DNA from: CAYRGG01 sp964423745
GTDB lineage: Bacteria; Pseudomonadota; Gammaproteobacteria; Competibacterales; Competibacteraceae
Assembly (NCBI GenBank): GCA_964423745.1
Contig: CAYRGG010000001.1
Coordinates: 1 to 64,000, forward strand
Length of the DNA: 64,000 bases
Reading direction: 5' to 3'
Shown here: positions 26,853-34,887 of the stretch, in pieces
Numbering within the stretch: the stretch's first letter is position 1
Layout of the letters: the number at the start of each line of letters is the position of its first letter
Position numbers and translations under genes: made by a program
Notes under the pieces: model-generated
The model's input: the letters and a program-made list of their open reading frames with translations, nothing else
Database searches by the model: none
What the model was told of the DNA's origin: nothing

Positions 26853-27284
26853 TTAGTCTAAAGGCACGACATCTTGAGGCCAGGTAAAGTTAAGAGTTTC
26901 TTGCTGACCTTCTTGCAGATCTACGGTCCGGTTGTAGGTTTCTCCATAACCACTGGCTTCTACGTTATAAGAACCGGGTTCCAAATCGGCGTATAACATG
27001 GGACCTTTTGAGGTGGTCTCCAACACTAGTTCACCCGCGGAATCTTGAATTTGCACATCAATATCATTGAGATAATTACCGCTTTCTCTAACGGCAAAAA
27101 TCAACCCAAGATTAAAATCCGAAGCCATTTCTTGCAGCGCTTGTTGCTCGCTATCACCGATACCTCCAGTGACGTAGTCGATACCGTTATTAGATTCGAC
27201 CTGCAGTTCTTCGGCTTGCAAATTCGTCACGCCAATCAGCAATAAACCTAGACTAATAACGGATAGGGTAATGGCTTTAAACAT
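26853..27284 (-). CDS. Exported protein with carboxypeptidase-regulatory-like beta domain
   Basis: A 143-residue protein with a signal peptide (cut after LQA) and an immunoglobulin-like beta-sandwich. The part VQIQDSAGELVLETTSKGPMLYADLEPGSYNVEASGYGETYNRTVDLQEGQQETLNF follows the pattern of carboxypeptidase-regulatory-like or PEGA-type modules (turning on LxPGxYxVxAxxxG). The N-terminal YVTGGIGDSEQQALQEMASDFNL matches a family of small periplasmic proteins common in proteobacteria. Function unknown. GAGGAG precedes the ATG. A 7-bp inverted repeat (GATCTGA/TCAGATC, 26819-26838) lies past its stop and lacks a T-run. Confidence 0.72.
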   Translation of the reverse strand: MFKAITLSVISLGLLLIGVTNLQAEELQVESNNGIDYVTGGIGDSEQQALQEMASDFNLGLIFAVRESGNYLNDIDVQIQDSAGELVLETTSKGPMLYADLEPGSYNVEASGYGETYNRTVDLQEGQQETLNFTWPQDVVPLD

Positions 27285-27470
27285 GATTTAAAAACTCCTC
27301 TCTCAATTCGAATAAAAGTTGTGATTGCTTGTTTTATAGTCGCTATTTCTTACCTCCAAAAAAGTGATAAACAGCGATAGACAATTTCTTACAAATTACA
27401 TGCCAAAAAAAACAGACCGAATTGGAATTAAATTTGCCAATCAATCCCAAGTTCAACAGCTAGGATTGCC

Positions 27471-28844
27471 ATGATGATTGCCGATACACGAATCTCTATT
27501 TTGAATCAGGCGCCCATTAACAATGAACAGGGTCGCTATGTGCTTTACTGGATGCAACAGGCACAGCGGGTGAGCTACAACCATGCTTTAGAGTATGCGG
27601 TGCGCCAAGCCAATGGTATTGATAGGCCATTACTGGTGGGTTTTGCTGTCATGGATGATTATCCAGAAGCCAATGAACGGCATTTTGCTTTTATGTTAGA
27701 AGGCTTAGCTGAAATAGAAAAAACCTTAACCGAACGGGGCATCAAGTTTGTGATTCGCCGTGGCAAACCGGACACTGTAGCCCTGGAGTTGGGCAAACAA
27801 GCCGCGTTGATCGTCATGGACGTGGGTTATTTACGCCACCAAAAGGTTTGGCGAGAACAAGTGGCTGACAACGCAGATTGCCAAGTTGTTCAAGTGGAGT
27901 CCGATGTGGTGGTGCCAATAGGCATAGCATCTACCCGGCGTGAGTCCTTGGCGCGTACTATCCGTCCTAAACTCATGGCTCATTGGGACGATTATTTAAA
28001 AACCTTGACCCAGAGTGATGTGAAACAGGCTTCCCTAGATATAGAAATAGAAAGCCATGTAGATATTTCGTCTCCTCAAGAAGTTCTTAAAACGTTGAAT
28101 TTAGACCGCAGCGTTGCCCCCGTGGAGCACTTTAAAGGTGGTCCCAGTATGGCCCAGAAACGCCTGACGGATTTCTTGCGGGGCTCCTTCCATGGCTACC
28201 ATGAAAACCGCAATAATTTAAGCACACAAGGGTCTTCGATGCTCAGCCCCTATTTGCACTTTGGGCAAATTTCACCGGTTGAGGTGGCGTTAAAGGCAAA
28301 AAGCGCCAACAGCGGAACACCGGAGGATCGCCAAGCCTTTCTAGAAGAATTACTGGTGCGCCGAGAGTTGGCGGCTAATTTCGTCAACTACGAGCCAGCT
28401 TACGACAGTTACCAATGCTTGCCCGACTGGGCCCAACAAACCTTGGCGGAACACCGGGATGATCTGCGCCAGCATCGCTATACCCGTCACCAATTAGAGA
28501 ACGCTGAAACCCACGATCCCTATTGGAATGCCGCCATGCAAGAAATGAAACTGACCGGCTATATGCAAGGTTATATGCGCATGTATTGGGGTAAAAAAAT
28601 ATTAGAATGGTGCAACACGCCGGAATATGCCTATAAAACGACCCTTTATTTAAACAACAAGTATTTTATCGATGGCCGGGATGCCAATTCCTTCGCCAAT
28701 GTGGCGTGGTGTTTTGGGCTGCATGATCGAGCCTGGCAAGAAAGAGCTGTGTTCGGGAAAATCCGCTATATGAACGCCAACGGCCTTAAACGCAAGTTTG
28801 ATATAGACGCTTATGTGGATAGGATTAATCAGTTATCCGAGTAG
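27471..28844 (+). CDS. phr: Class II CPD photolyase (deoxyribodipyrimidine photo-lyase)
   Basis: A 457-residue flavoprotein that splits cyclobutane pyrimidine dimers with blue light. The N-terminal antenna half contains YVLYWMQQAQRVSYNHALEYAV, a hallmark of class II enzymes. The FAD-binding half has MLSPYLHFGQISPVEVA, GYMQGYMRMYWGKKILEW, and the very conserved LNNKYFIDGRDANSFANVAW and CFGLHDRAW. An AGGATT site precedes the ATG; the second Met directly after is equally possible. A palindromic repeat overlaps the stop codon and may end transcription. It shares a 186-bp divergent promoter region with the exported beta-domain protein. Confidence 0.93.
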   Translation: MMIADTRISILNQAPINNEQGRYVLYWMQQAQRVSYNHALEYAVRQANGIDRPLLVGFAVMDDYPEANERHFAFMLEGLAEIEKTLTERGIKFVIRRGKPDTVALELGKQAALIVMDVGYLRHQKVWREQVADNADCQVVQVESDVVVPIGIASTRRESLARTIRPKLMAHWDDYLKTLTQSDVKQASLDIEIESHVDISSPQEVLKTLNLDRSVAPVEHFKGGPSMAQKRLTDFLRGSFHGYHENRNNLSTQGSSMLSPYLHFGQISPVEVALKAKSANSGTPEDRQAFLEELLVRRELAANFVNYEPAYDSYQCLPDWAQQTLAEHRDDLRQHRYTRHQLENAETHDPYWNAAMQEMKLTGYMQGYMRMYWGKKILEWCNTPEYAYKTTLYLNNKYFIDGRDANSFANVAWCFGLHDRAWQERAVFGKIRYMNANGLKRKFDIDAYVDRINQLSE

Positions 28845-28867
28845 CGTGGGCAACAAGTTGCCCACGC
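28844..28867. repeat. Dispersed palindromic repeat, copy 1
   Basis: The core GTGGGCAACAAGTTGCCCAC (28846-28865) is flanked by GC on both sides. It begins at the photolyase stop codon. The same core is found near 31201, 48200, 53050, 53110 and 54470. Confidence 0.8.
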
Positions 28868-28888
28868 GGATGGCTCAACACCGCCAAC

Positions 28889-29341
28889 TCACCCACCCAT
28901 TTTTTCCGCGGCCACCTCGGCCGCCCAGATGACAAGCGCATAACGACCGCCCTTACCGATACCCACTAAGAGGCTAAAAGGCAGTAAGGGCACCCGCAGC
29001 AACCCAGCGGCAAAAGTAAGCCCATCCCCACCGATGGGCAACCACGCCAGCAGTAAACTCCACACTCCATAGTGGTTAAACCAATCGCTCGCCCGCTGCA
29101 GTTGCCCAGGCTTTATGGGAAACCAAGAACGATGTTGCCAATGCAGTGCATAGCCTGCTAACCACCAATTTAATACGGCCCCTGCCGTATTGCCAACAGT
29201 GGCCACCAACCAGAGTAAAAAAATACTGTAGCGCTCAGTCAGCACTAAGCCCACGAGAACCGGTTCCGAGTAGAAAGGCAGGAGGCTAGCAGCGCCAAAG
29301 GCACTGCCAAACAACACCCCATAACCAGCCAAACCTTCCAT
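28889..29341 (-). CDS. YqaA family (VTT/DedA-like) membrane protein
   Basis: A 150-residue polytopic protein of the VTT (DedA/TMEM41/VMP1) superfamily, YqaA subgroup. Recognisable are FGAASLLPFYSEPVLVGLVL with the FxxxxLLPxxSE signature, TVGNTAGAVLNWWLAGY, and the end segment WLPIGGDGLTFAAGLLRVPLLPFSLLVGIGKGGRY. Relatives are linked to lipid scrambling or transport across the inner membrane. It is the last gene of the amidoligase/amidotransferase operon, 6 bp after the preceding stop. Confidence 0.85.
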   Translation of the reverse strand: MEGLAGYGVLFGSAFGAASLLPFYSEPVLVGLVLTERYSIFLLWLVATVGNTAGAVLNWWLAGYALHWQHRSWFPIKPGQLQRASDWFNHYGVWSLLLAWLPIGGDGLTFAAGLLRVPLLPFSLLVGIGKGGRYALVIWAAEVAAEKMGG

Positions 29342-29347
29342 GCCGAA

Positions 29348-30037
29348 TCAACCCGACGAACGGGTGGCGCGTACCAGGGCGGAAAATATCCGTTGCTGGG
29401 TATGACTTTGGGGTAAATATTCCGGGTGCCATTGCACACCCATCATAAAAGGATGATCCACACATTCGACCCCTTGTACGATGTCATAATCATCCTGGGC
29501 TGAAATACAAAACCCTTCCGCTAGACGATCGACGCCTTGATGGTGCAAACTATTAACCCGGACTTCCCCCACCCCCATCACCTTAGCCAGATGTGACGTT
29601 GGGTCAATACGAATGCGCTTATGGGGCAGTATCGTGCGGCGCAAAATCAAATTATCGATCACTTCCATTAAGTGTTGATGCAAAGTGCCTCCATAAAAAA
29701 TATTCAGCAACTGAGCGCCTCGACAGATCCCCAACACCGGCAACGCGGTTTTTGCAGCCTGTTCCAACAAACGCCATTCTAATTGATCCCGCTGGCGGTT
29801 GATGCGAATAGTCAATTTCGCTTCCTGACCGTAGCGATTGGGGTCAATATCGTCACCACCGCCGATAATCAATCCTTGTAAAGGTGCAGGCGGTTCAGGA
29901 CGCGAGGGGGTTAACCGGCACGCTTGAGCGCCAGCCCGGCGCAAGGCTAATCGGGTAAAAACCCAGGCCGGACGGCCACCCTTATCGGGGCCGGAAACCC
30001 CAATCAACGGTCGTTGTCGATGTCTTCGGAAAACCAT
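29348..30037 (-). CDS. Class I glutamine amidotransferase-like hydrolase (peptidase C26, PuuD-like)
   Basis: A 229-residue protein of the gamma-glutamyl-GABA hydrolase family. The nucleophile is Cys105 in LGICRGAQLLN, the triad His is 204 and Glu 206 in VQWHPEY, and VNSLHHQGVD is the third family block. In E. coli PuuD splits gamma-glutamyl amides. Here the gene overlaps the end of an amidoligase gene by 34 bp, a known genomic pairing in which the ligase forms, and the C26 enzyme trims or remodels, gamma-glutamyl-type amide bonds. Substrate unknown. Confidence 0.85.
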   Translation of the reverse strand: MVFRRHRQRPLIGVSGPDKGGRPAWVFTRLALRRAGAQACRLTPSRPEPPAPLQGLIIGGGDDIDPNRYGQEAKLTIRINRQRDQLEWRLLEQAAKTALPVLGICRGAQLLNIFYGGTLHQHLMEVIDNLILRRTILPHKRIRIDPTSHLAKVMGVGEVRVNSLHHQGVDRLAEGFCISAQDDYDIVQGVECVDHPFMMGVQWHPEYLPQSHTQQRIFSALVRATRSSG

Positions 30038-31077
30038 TGCTCAGTTTTAGTCACCCAGTCAGAAAAAAGGCCCCCTAGGGGCCGCTGCAAATGCTCTAAA
30101 TAAGCTTCGCGCATGGCCTGCAACTTTTTAGGCTGGTGCGCCAACGCCTCCACCATTAACCAATAGCGCCATTCATGGGTAATACTCCAATGGGGGTCTG
30201 CTACTTTTGAGTTCGCCAAACGATAGTGAAAGGTTGGTCGCGCTTTAATATTAGGATCTGGCACTGCGGTTTTAACCCGCTCTTCGTCTAAGTGTGCAAA
30301 TAGCGGCAACATATCTAAGGCACGGTTGCGGGTTGGATTATAGTTGAGATAATCGTCTATCAATTCGGTGCGGTTAGGTTTATAAGCGCTGGGGAGGACA
30401 TGGCACAGATAATCTTTTGGAAAGGGATCGATAAAAGGCGTGATACGGCGCATCAGATCCACTTGCATGGTTTTCACAAACCATTCGTACAAGACTAAAA
30501 AAGCCTGTAAATAGGCCAGTATGCTGTCCGCTTCGAGACTCGGCGTCTCTGGGTTAAAATGTACACCGTAGGCGCTGATCAATGCACTGTTAGTTCCCCG
30601 TGCGCCAACTTCCCGCAACTTCTCTATCAACCTATCCATCTCAGGGATTTGCGCCAACTTTAACGGGGGCGAAATAATCTCACAGGGTATTAAATTCTCA
30701 TTGAGTTCCGCCGCCACTTCAACCACTCGATCTGTCAAGCGTAAGTTATCGTCTCCAGCAGCCCGGGTTTGAGCAAGCCGTTTAAGGAAAGATGAGTCGA
30801 TTTCCACTTGAAAATCGCCTAGTTTTGAGCCATTCACTTCCACTTCATATTCGTTTTTCAGATTGAGTTCACCGCCCCATAAACCAGCCAGCAAAGCTGC
30901 CGCCTTGCCCGCGTCGAGACCTGCAAATTCGATTTCTACCCCGACCCGGCGCGGTTCTCCCGCTACAGTATGACGCACCGACGGAAAAAAAAGCGCTTCT
31001 GCTTTGGCAGGATCCGTTTTAGAAACTATTTCATCAGGATTTGCAACAGCGTTAGCTAATGCGTTTAATAAGGACAT
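30004..31077 (-). CDS. Amidoligase family protein (glutamine synthetase/COOH-NH2 ligase-like)
   Basis: A 357-residue protein with the amidoligase (Pfam Amidoligase_2-type) pattern: RRVGVEIEFAGLDAGKAAALLAGLWGGE at the start, FQVEIDSSFLKR, VAAELNENLIPCEIISPPLKLAQIPEMDRLIEKLR, and NSALISAYGVHFNPE with the metal-binding HxNPE pattern. Members form amide bonds using ATP and a glutamine-synthetase-like fold. Start 31077 (MSLLNALANAVA) was chosen because the 16 residues before it look like leader; the ribosome site is weak. The next two genes, a C26 hydrolase and YqaA, follow without a gap. Product unknown. Confidence 0.82.
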   Translation of the reverse strand: MSLLNALANAVANPDEIVSKTDPAKAEALFFPSVRHTVAGEPRRVGVEIEFAGLDAGKAAALLAGLWGGELNLKNEYEVEVNGSKLGDFQVEIDSSFLKRLAQTRAAGDDNLRLTDRVVEVAAELNENLIPCEIISPPLKLAQIPEMDRLIEKLREVGARGTNSALISAYGVHFNPETPSLEADSILAYLQAFLVLYEWFVKTMQVDLMRRITPFIDPFPKDYLCHVLPSAYKPNRTELIDDYLNYNPTRNRALDMLPLFAHLDEERVKTAVPDPNIKARPTFHYRLANSKVADPHWSITHEWRYWLMVEALAHQPKKLQAMREAYLEHLQRPLGGLFSDWVTKTEQWFSEDIDNDR

Positions 31078-31192
31078 GAAGAAGCACCCCGACTGGTTCT
31101 CGTGTGGCCCGTTGTGTAGCAGCAATTAAGCCAAGCTAAAAGATGCACCTAAGTTGGTAGACTTTGCGCGTGAGCAAACTGACTATCCGCCT

Positions 31193-31223
31193 ATCCGCGT
31201 GGGCAACAAGTTGCCCACCCTAC
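31193..31223. repeat. Dispersed palindromic repeat, copy 2
   Basis: The core GTGGGCAACAAGTTGCCCAC has CCGC on its left and CCTAC on its right, the same flanks as the copies near 54470 and 48200. It lies between the iron-sulfur photolyase and amidoligase genes. Confidence 0.8.
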
Positions 31224-31260
31224 TAAGCTACAAGAGTACAAGCGCCCCGAGTGGATGCTG

Positions 31261-31371
31261 CTGGCGGAGCGCTGTTTAGCGCCTGCGTAGGCAGGAGCCG
31301 AAGCGGGCGATAGTCATGCGGGCAACGCGGGAAAGCGTTGCACGCTTGCGCGAAGCCAAGCGGCGCCCGCT
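31261..31371. other. GC-rich cluster of nested hairpins in intergenic DNA
   Basis: In an otherwise AT-rich gap, this stretch is GC-rich and nearly all in stems. GCGCT/AGCGC occurs at 31269-31282 and GCCT/AGGC at 31281-31292. An outer stem AGCGGGCG (31302-31309) pairs with CGCCCGCT (31364-31371) and encloses GCAACGC/GCGTTGC (31322-31341) and GCTT/AAGC (31344-31356). It could be a structured RNA or a remnant of a repeat element. No long open frame crosses it. Confidence 0.45.
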
Positions 31372-31389
31372 AAAGGGGCGTTACTATCT

Positions 31390-31445
31390 TTGTAAAGAAG
31401 CTTATTTTTAGCAAAATTTACAAGAACTGTTTGTAAAATTTGCAA
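31390..31445. promoter_or_regulatory. Recurring palindromes upstream of the amidoligase operon
   Basis: TTGTAAAATTTGCAA (31431-31445) is a good copy of the window-wide palindrome. TAGCAAAATTTACAA (31409-31423) is a second copy 22 bp away. A half-site TTGTAAAG starts at 31390. They lie about 330-370 bp before the amidoligase start, just past the end of the photolyase gene. Confidence 0.45.
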
Positions 31446-31458
31446 AAAATGTAATCCT

Positions 31459-33036
31459 TTAGATTCGTTCGCCATCACTAATACGCTGCTTTAAGGTGTC
31501 AGCCCGCTTGCGAATGGCCTTGATGTCATCCTTGGCTTTGTTTTCTAAATTACGAACTTGCAGATTCATACGGGAGTTATGTTTAAACTGCTGCTGATGA
31601 CGAGCCAGAAAATCCCAATATAGCGTGGTAAAGGGACAGGCTGATTCCCCCGCGGCTTCGCGATGCTCGTAATGACAATGCTTACAGTAGTTACTCATTT
31701 TGTTGATGTAGTTACCGCTGGCACAATAGGGTTTAGTGCCTACAATACCCCCATCGCCGTATTGGCTCATCCCCAAGGCATTGGGCAGACTGACCCAATC
31801 GATGGCATCCGCGTACATGGCCATGTGCCAATCGTGAAATCGCTTCGGATGAACACCATAAAGCTGGGCAAACAACCCCATAACCATCAACCGTTGAATA
31901 TGATGGGTGTAGGCGAAATTCAGAACACTTCTCATGGTTTCACCGATACAGCGCATAGCCGTATGACCGTCCCAAAAAAAGCTCGGTACATCCACATCAT
32001 CGTTGCGCAGGGCATTTCTATCGGCATAACTCGGCATATGCAGCCAATAGACACCTCGTATATATTCCCGCCAACCCAAGATCTGACGCACAAAACCTTC
32101 CACGCTATTGAGGGGTGCATCACCGGCTTCATAGGCCGCCACCGCGGCTTCCACTAGTTCCCGAGGATTTAGCATATGCAAATTTAACGCTGCCGAGAGG
32201 CGCGAATGGGCCAGAAACGGTTGCCCTGTCCACATGGCATCCTCAAAGCGGCCAAAGTCAGGTAAACGATGCTGGACAAAATCCCGCAGTAATGCCCGCC
32301 CTTGAGCATGGGTAACGGGTAAATCAAACTGTTCTAAACGACCGGGATGCTGAGCAAACCGCTGCTCGACGAGACTCATAACTTCTTGGGTGATGTCGTC
32401 GGGGGTAAAGGAACGGGGCTCTTTACCTAAATCAGGCCCGTTTTTGCCAAAGGTTGCCCGATTGTCTTTGTCAAAGTTCCAGCGACTGCCTTCGGGTTTA
32501 CCTGTTTTATCCAACAATATTCCATGGGTTTTACGCATGTGCCGATAAAAAGATTCTAACAACAGCCCGTGGTGATCTTTAGCCCATGTCTTGAAATCAT
32601 CGATGGAACCATAAAAATGGCGGTCTGGGCGTATTTCGAGTTCCATGTTGAGTTGCTTCGCTGTCTGTCGCAACATGTCTTGAACACGCCAATCGCCAGG
32701 CTCAGTGACAATCAGTTTCTGCGGCTGCAGACGGGCTACATCCTTGCGCAGAATCTCGGCAAAATCAGCGCCGCGATCATGGCTTTTATGCGGAGTTAAT
32801 TTATGATAGTGAACGGGGATTCCCCGCTCTTCCAACTCCTGGCGGAAATGACGCATGGCCGAAAAGAACAGCACTAAGCGCACTTTATGGGACCAAACAT
32901 AGCTCGCTTCTTGAGTTACCTCAGCCATCCAAACGGCGTCGCAATCGGCATCAAAATGATCAAACCCAGCACCATTGTGGTCTAACTGATCGCCTAACAC
33001 AATTATCAAATGACGCAGGTTGCTTTGAGTAGTCAT
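31459..33036 (-). CDS. Iron-sulfur bacterial cryptochrome/(6-4) photolyase (FeS-BCP, PhrB-like)
   Basis: A 525-residue protein of the deoxyribodipyrimidine-photolyase-related group. It opens with LRHLIIVLGDQLDHNGAGF and shows the family motifs GWREYIRGVYW and DWVSLPNALGMSQYGDGG. Cysteines at 363, 451, 454 and 467 have the spacing (88, 3, 13) of the four [4Fe-4S] ligands known for Agrobacterium PhrB (350, 438, 441, 454). PhrB repairs (6-4) photoproducts and binds FAD and a lumazine antenna. Start 33036 (MTTQSN) follows AGGAG at rather long spacing; longer frames run into the promoter. It is divergent from malate synthase. Confidence 0.92.
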   Translation of the reverse strand: MTTQSNLRHLIIVLGDQLDHNGAGFDHFDADCDAVWMAEVTQEASYVWSHKVRLVLFFSAMRHFRQELEERGIPVHYHKLTPHKSHDRGADFAEILRKDVARLQPQKLIVTEPGDWRVQDMLRQTAKQLNMELEIRPDRHFYGSIDDFKTWAKDHHGLLLESFYRHMRKTHGILLDKTGKPEGSRWNFDKDNRATFGKNGPDLGKEPRSFTPDDITQEVMSLVEQRFAQHPGRLEQFDLPVTHAQGRALLRDFVQHRLPDFGRFEDAMWTGQPFLAHSRLSAALNLHMLNPRELVEAAVAAYEAGDAPLNSVEGFVRQILGWREYIRGVYWLHMPSYADRNALRNDDVDVPSFFWDGHTAMRCIGETMRSVLNFAYTHHIQRLMVMGLFAQLYGVHPKRFHDWHMAMYADAIDWVSLPNALGMSQYGDGGIVGTKPYCASGNYINKMSNYCKHCHYEHREAAGESACPFTTLYWDFLARHQQQFKHNSRMNLQVRNLENKAKDDIKAIRKRADTLKQRISDGERI

Positions 33037-33070
33037 AAATCTTGCTTGTCTCCTTAGCAATATGGCGAAT

Positions 33071-33091
33071 AGTACAATACCCAGTGTACAT
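33071..33091. promoter_or_regulatory. TGTACA-type inverted repeat in the photolyase/malate synthase promoter region
   Basis: AGTACA (33071-33076) and TGTACAT (33085-33091) form a symmetrical pair with 8 bp between. The site lies within the 98-bp divergent region, 35-55 bp before the photolyase start. TGTACA half-sites recall operators of B12-dependent, light-responsive MerR-type regulators (LitR/CarH); this is suggestive only. Confidence 0.3.
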
Positions 33092-33134
33092 GACCCAATC
33101 GAATAATCCATTAGCCCTAAATGGAGTTGTCAGC

Positions 33135-34811
33135 ATGGCAGAACAAATCATTCCTGGCGTCGTCATTACCCAGGAAATATCACCAGCCCATCAGGACATT
33201 TTGACCCCTGAAGCCTTAGAGTTTGTAGTCGATTTAGAACGCCGGTTTCGCATTGAACGCAACGATCTTTTACTGCAACGGCAACAACGTCAACATGCCT
33301 TTGATCAAGGCCAACGTCCCGATTTCTTAACTGAAACCGCTGAAATACGCGAAAGTTCCTGGACCATTGGACCTAGCCCTTTGCCACCCGCCATCCAGGA
33401 CCGGCGAGTAGAAATAACCGGACCGGCTGAACGTAAAATGATGATCAACGCCCTCAACTCCGGTGCCAATGTATTTATGGCCGATTTTGAGGATGCCTTG
33501 AGCCCTACCTGGGAAAACCTGTTAGATGGCCAACTCAATGTCCAGGACGCCTTGGATGGTACTATTACTTACACTTCCCCGGAAGGTAAAAAATACTTGT
33601 TGAATGATCGAGTGGCCACGTTAATGGTGCGACCCCGGGGCTGGCACCTGCCAGAAAAACATGTGTTGGTTGATGACCGACCCATGTCTGGGTCACTATT
33701 CGATTTTGGCCTATACTTTTTTCATAATGTTAGACACTTTATCGGCGAGGCCACGGGCGCCTATGTGTACTTGCCAAAACTGGAAAACCACCTGGAGGCC
33801 CGGCTTTGGAACCAAGTATTCAGCTATGTTCAGGACACCCTCTTGCTACCGCGCGGTAAAATCAAGGCCACTGTATTGATCGAAACCATCACAGCCGCTT
33901 TTGAGATGGATGAGATTCTCTATGAGCTACGCGAGCATATCGCTGGTCTTAACTGCGGTCGTTGGGATTACATTTTCAGCTTTATCAAGAAATTCCGTAA
34001 TGATCCTAACTATATCTTACCGGATCGCAATCAAGTCACCATGACTGCGCATTTTTTGCGGGCTTATTCCCAGTTGCTAATCAAAACCTGTCATCGCCGC
34101 GGCGCTTACGCCATGGGTGGCATGGCCGCGCAGATCCCTATCAAAGATGATCCCGAAGCCAATCGCGTGGCTTTAGATAAAGTGCGCACCGATAAAGAAC
34201 GTGAAGCCAGCGATGGCCATGACGGCACCTGGGTGGCGCATCCAGATTTGGTTTCAGTGGCACGGGAAATGTTTGATCACCACATGGGCATACCCCGCGA
34301 GTTGCGCGAGGAACGCACTCATCTGGTTCCTGGCGCACACGATGTGTTTACCGGAACCCCCCAGCAAGGCCCCAACCAGCTGGCCAAAATGCGCGAAGAT
34401 GTCCAAGTCAGCGCCGCCGATCTGCTGCAAGTGCCCCAAGGCGCCATTACCGAGGCCGGGTTACGCAACAACATCAGCGTCGCTGTGCAATATTTGGAAT
34501 CTTGGTTGCGTGGTCAAGGCTGTGTGCCCCTCTACAACCTTATGGAAGATGCCGCCACAGCGGAAATTGCCCGGGCGCAATTATGGCAATGGGTTCACCA
34601 AGACAAGGCTGTTTTAGACAACGGTAGCCCTATTACAGGGGACTCTGTGAAAAAAATGTTTAGTGAAGAATTGCAGAAAATCCGTACAGAGTTAGGCGCT
34701 GAAAATTACGAAGCGGGTAAATTTACATTGGCGGCAGAGATTTTAGAAAACCTAACCCTGTCTGATGAATTTACTGAATTTTTGACCCTGGCAGCTTATG
34801 ATTACCTGTGA
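33135..34811 (+). CDS. aceB: Malate synthase A
   Basis: A 558-residue glyoxylate-cycle enzyme condensing glyoxylate with acetyl-CoA to malate. Characteristic blocks are ANVFMADFEDALSPTWENLL, the metal-site region YVYLPKLENHLEARLW, and KATVLIETITAAFEMDEILYELREHIAGLNCGRWDYIFSFIKKF. The C-terminus includes GCVPLYNLMEDAATAEIARAQLWQW with the Asp/Glu of the catalytic base. Start 33135 follows TGGAG at ideal spacing. The open frame extends 93 bases upstream into the divergent photolyase promoter, which is unlikely to be coding. No isocitrate lyase gene is in the window. Confidence 0.95.
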   Translation: MAEQIIPGVVITQEISPAHQDILTPEALEFVVDLERRFRIERNDLLLQRQQRQHAFDQGQRPDFLTETAEIRESSWTIGPSPLPPAIQDRRVEITGPAERKMMINALNSGANVFMADFEDALSPTWENLLDGQLNVQDALDGTITYTSPEGKKYLLNDRVATLMVRPRGWHLPEKHVLVDDRPMSGSLFDFGLYFFHNVRHFIGEATGAYVYLPKLENHLEARLWNQVFSYVQDTLLLPRGKIKATVLIETITAAFEMDEILYELREHIAGLNCGRWDYIFSFIKKFRNDPNYILPDRNQVTMTAHFLRAYSQLLIKTCHRRGAYAMGGMAAQIPIKDDPEANRVALDKVRTDKEREASDGHDGTWVAHPDLVSVAREMFDHHMGIPRELREERTHLVPGAHDVFTGTPQQGPNQLAKMREDVQVSAADLLQVPQGAITEAGLRNNISVAVQYLESWLRGQGCVPLYNLMEDAATAEIARAQLWQWVHQDKAVLDNGSPITGDSVKKMFSEELQKIRTELGAENYEAGKFTLAAEILENLTLSDEFTEFLTLAAYDYL

Positions 34812-34887
34812 TGCTAAGTGCAACAACACCGTTTAATTTTTAAGTTTTTGTGCTGAGGTTGAGTTTGTTAGGCAGGAAGCAACTTCA

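Noticed and set aside
31364..31395. Integron attC site
   Set aside because: The end reads CGTTACTAT, which breaks the GTTRRRY core rule, and no cassette or integrase is nearby.
33042..33134. N-terminal extension of malate synthase
   Set aside because: The frame is open but overlaps the divergent photolyase promoter, and the start at 33135 has a well-placed ribosome-binding site and gives a normal family N-terminus.
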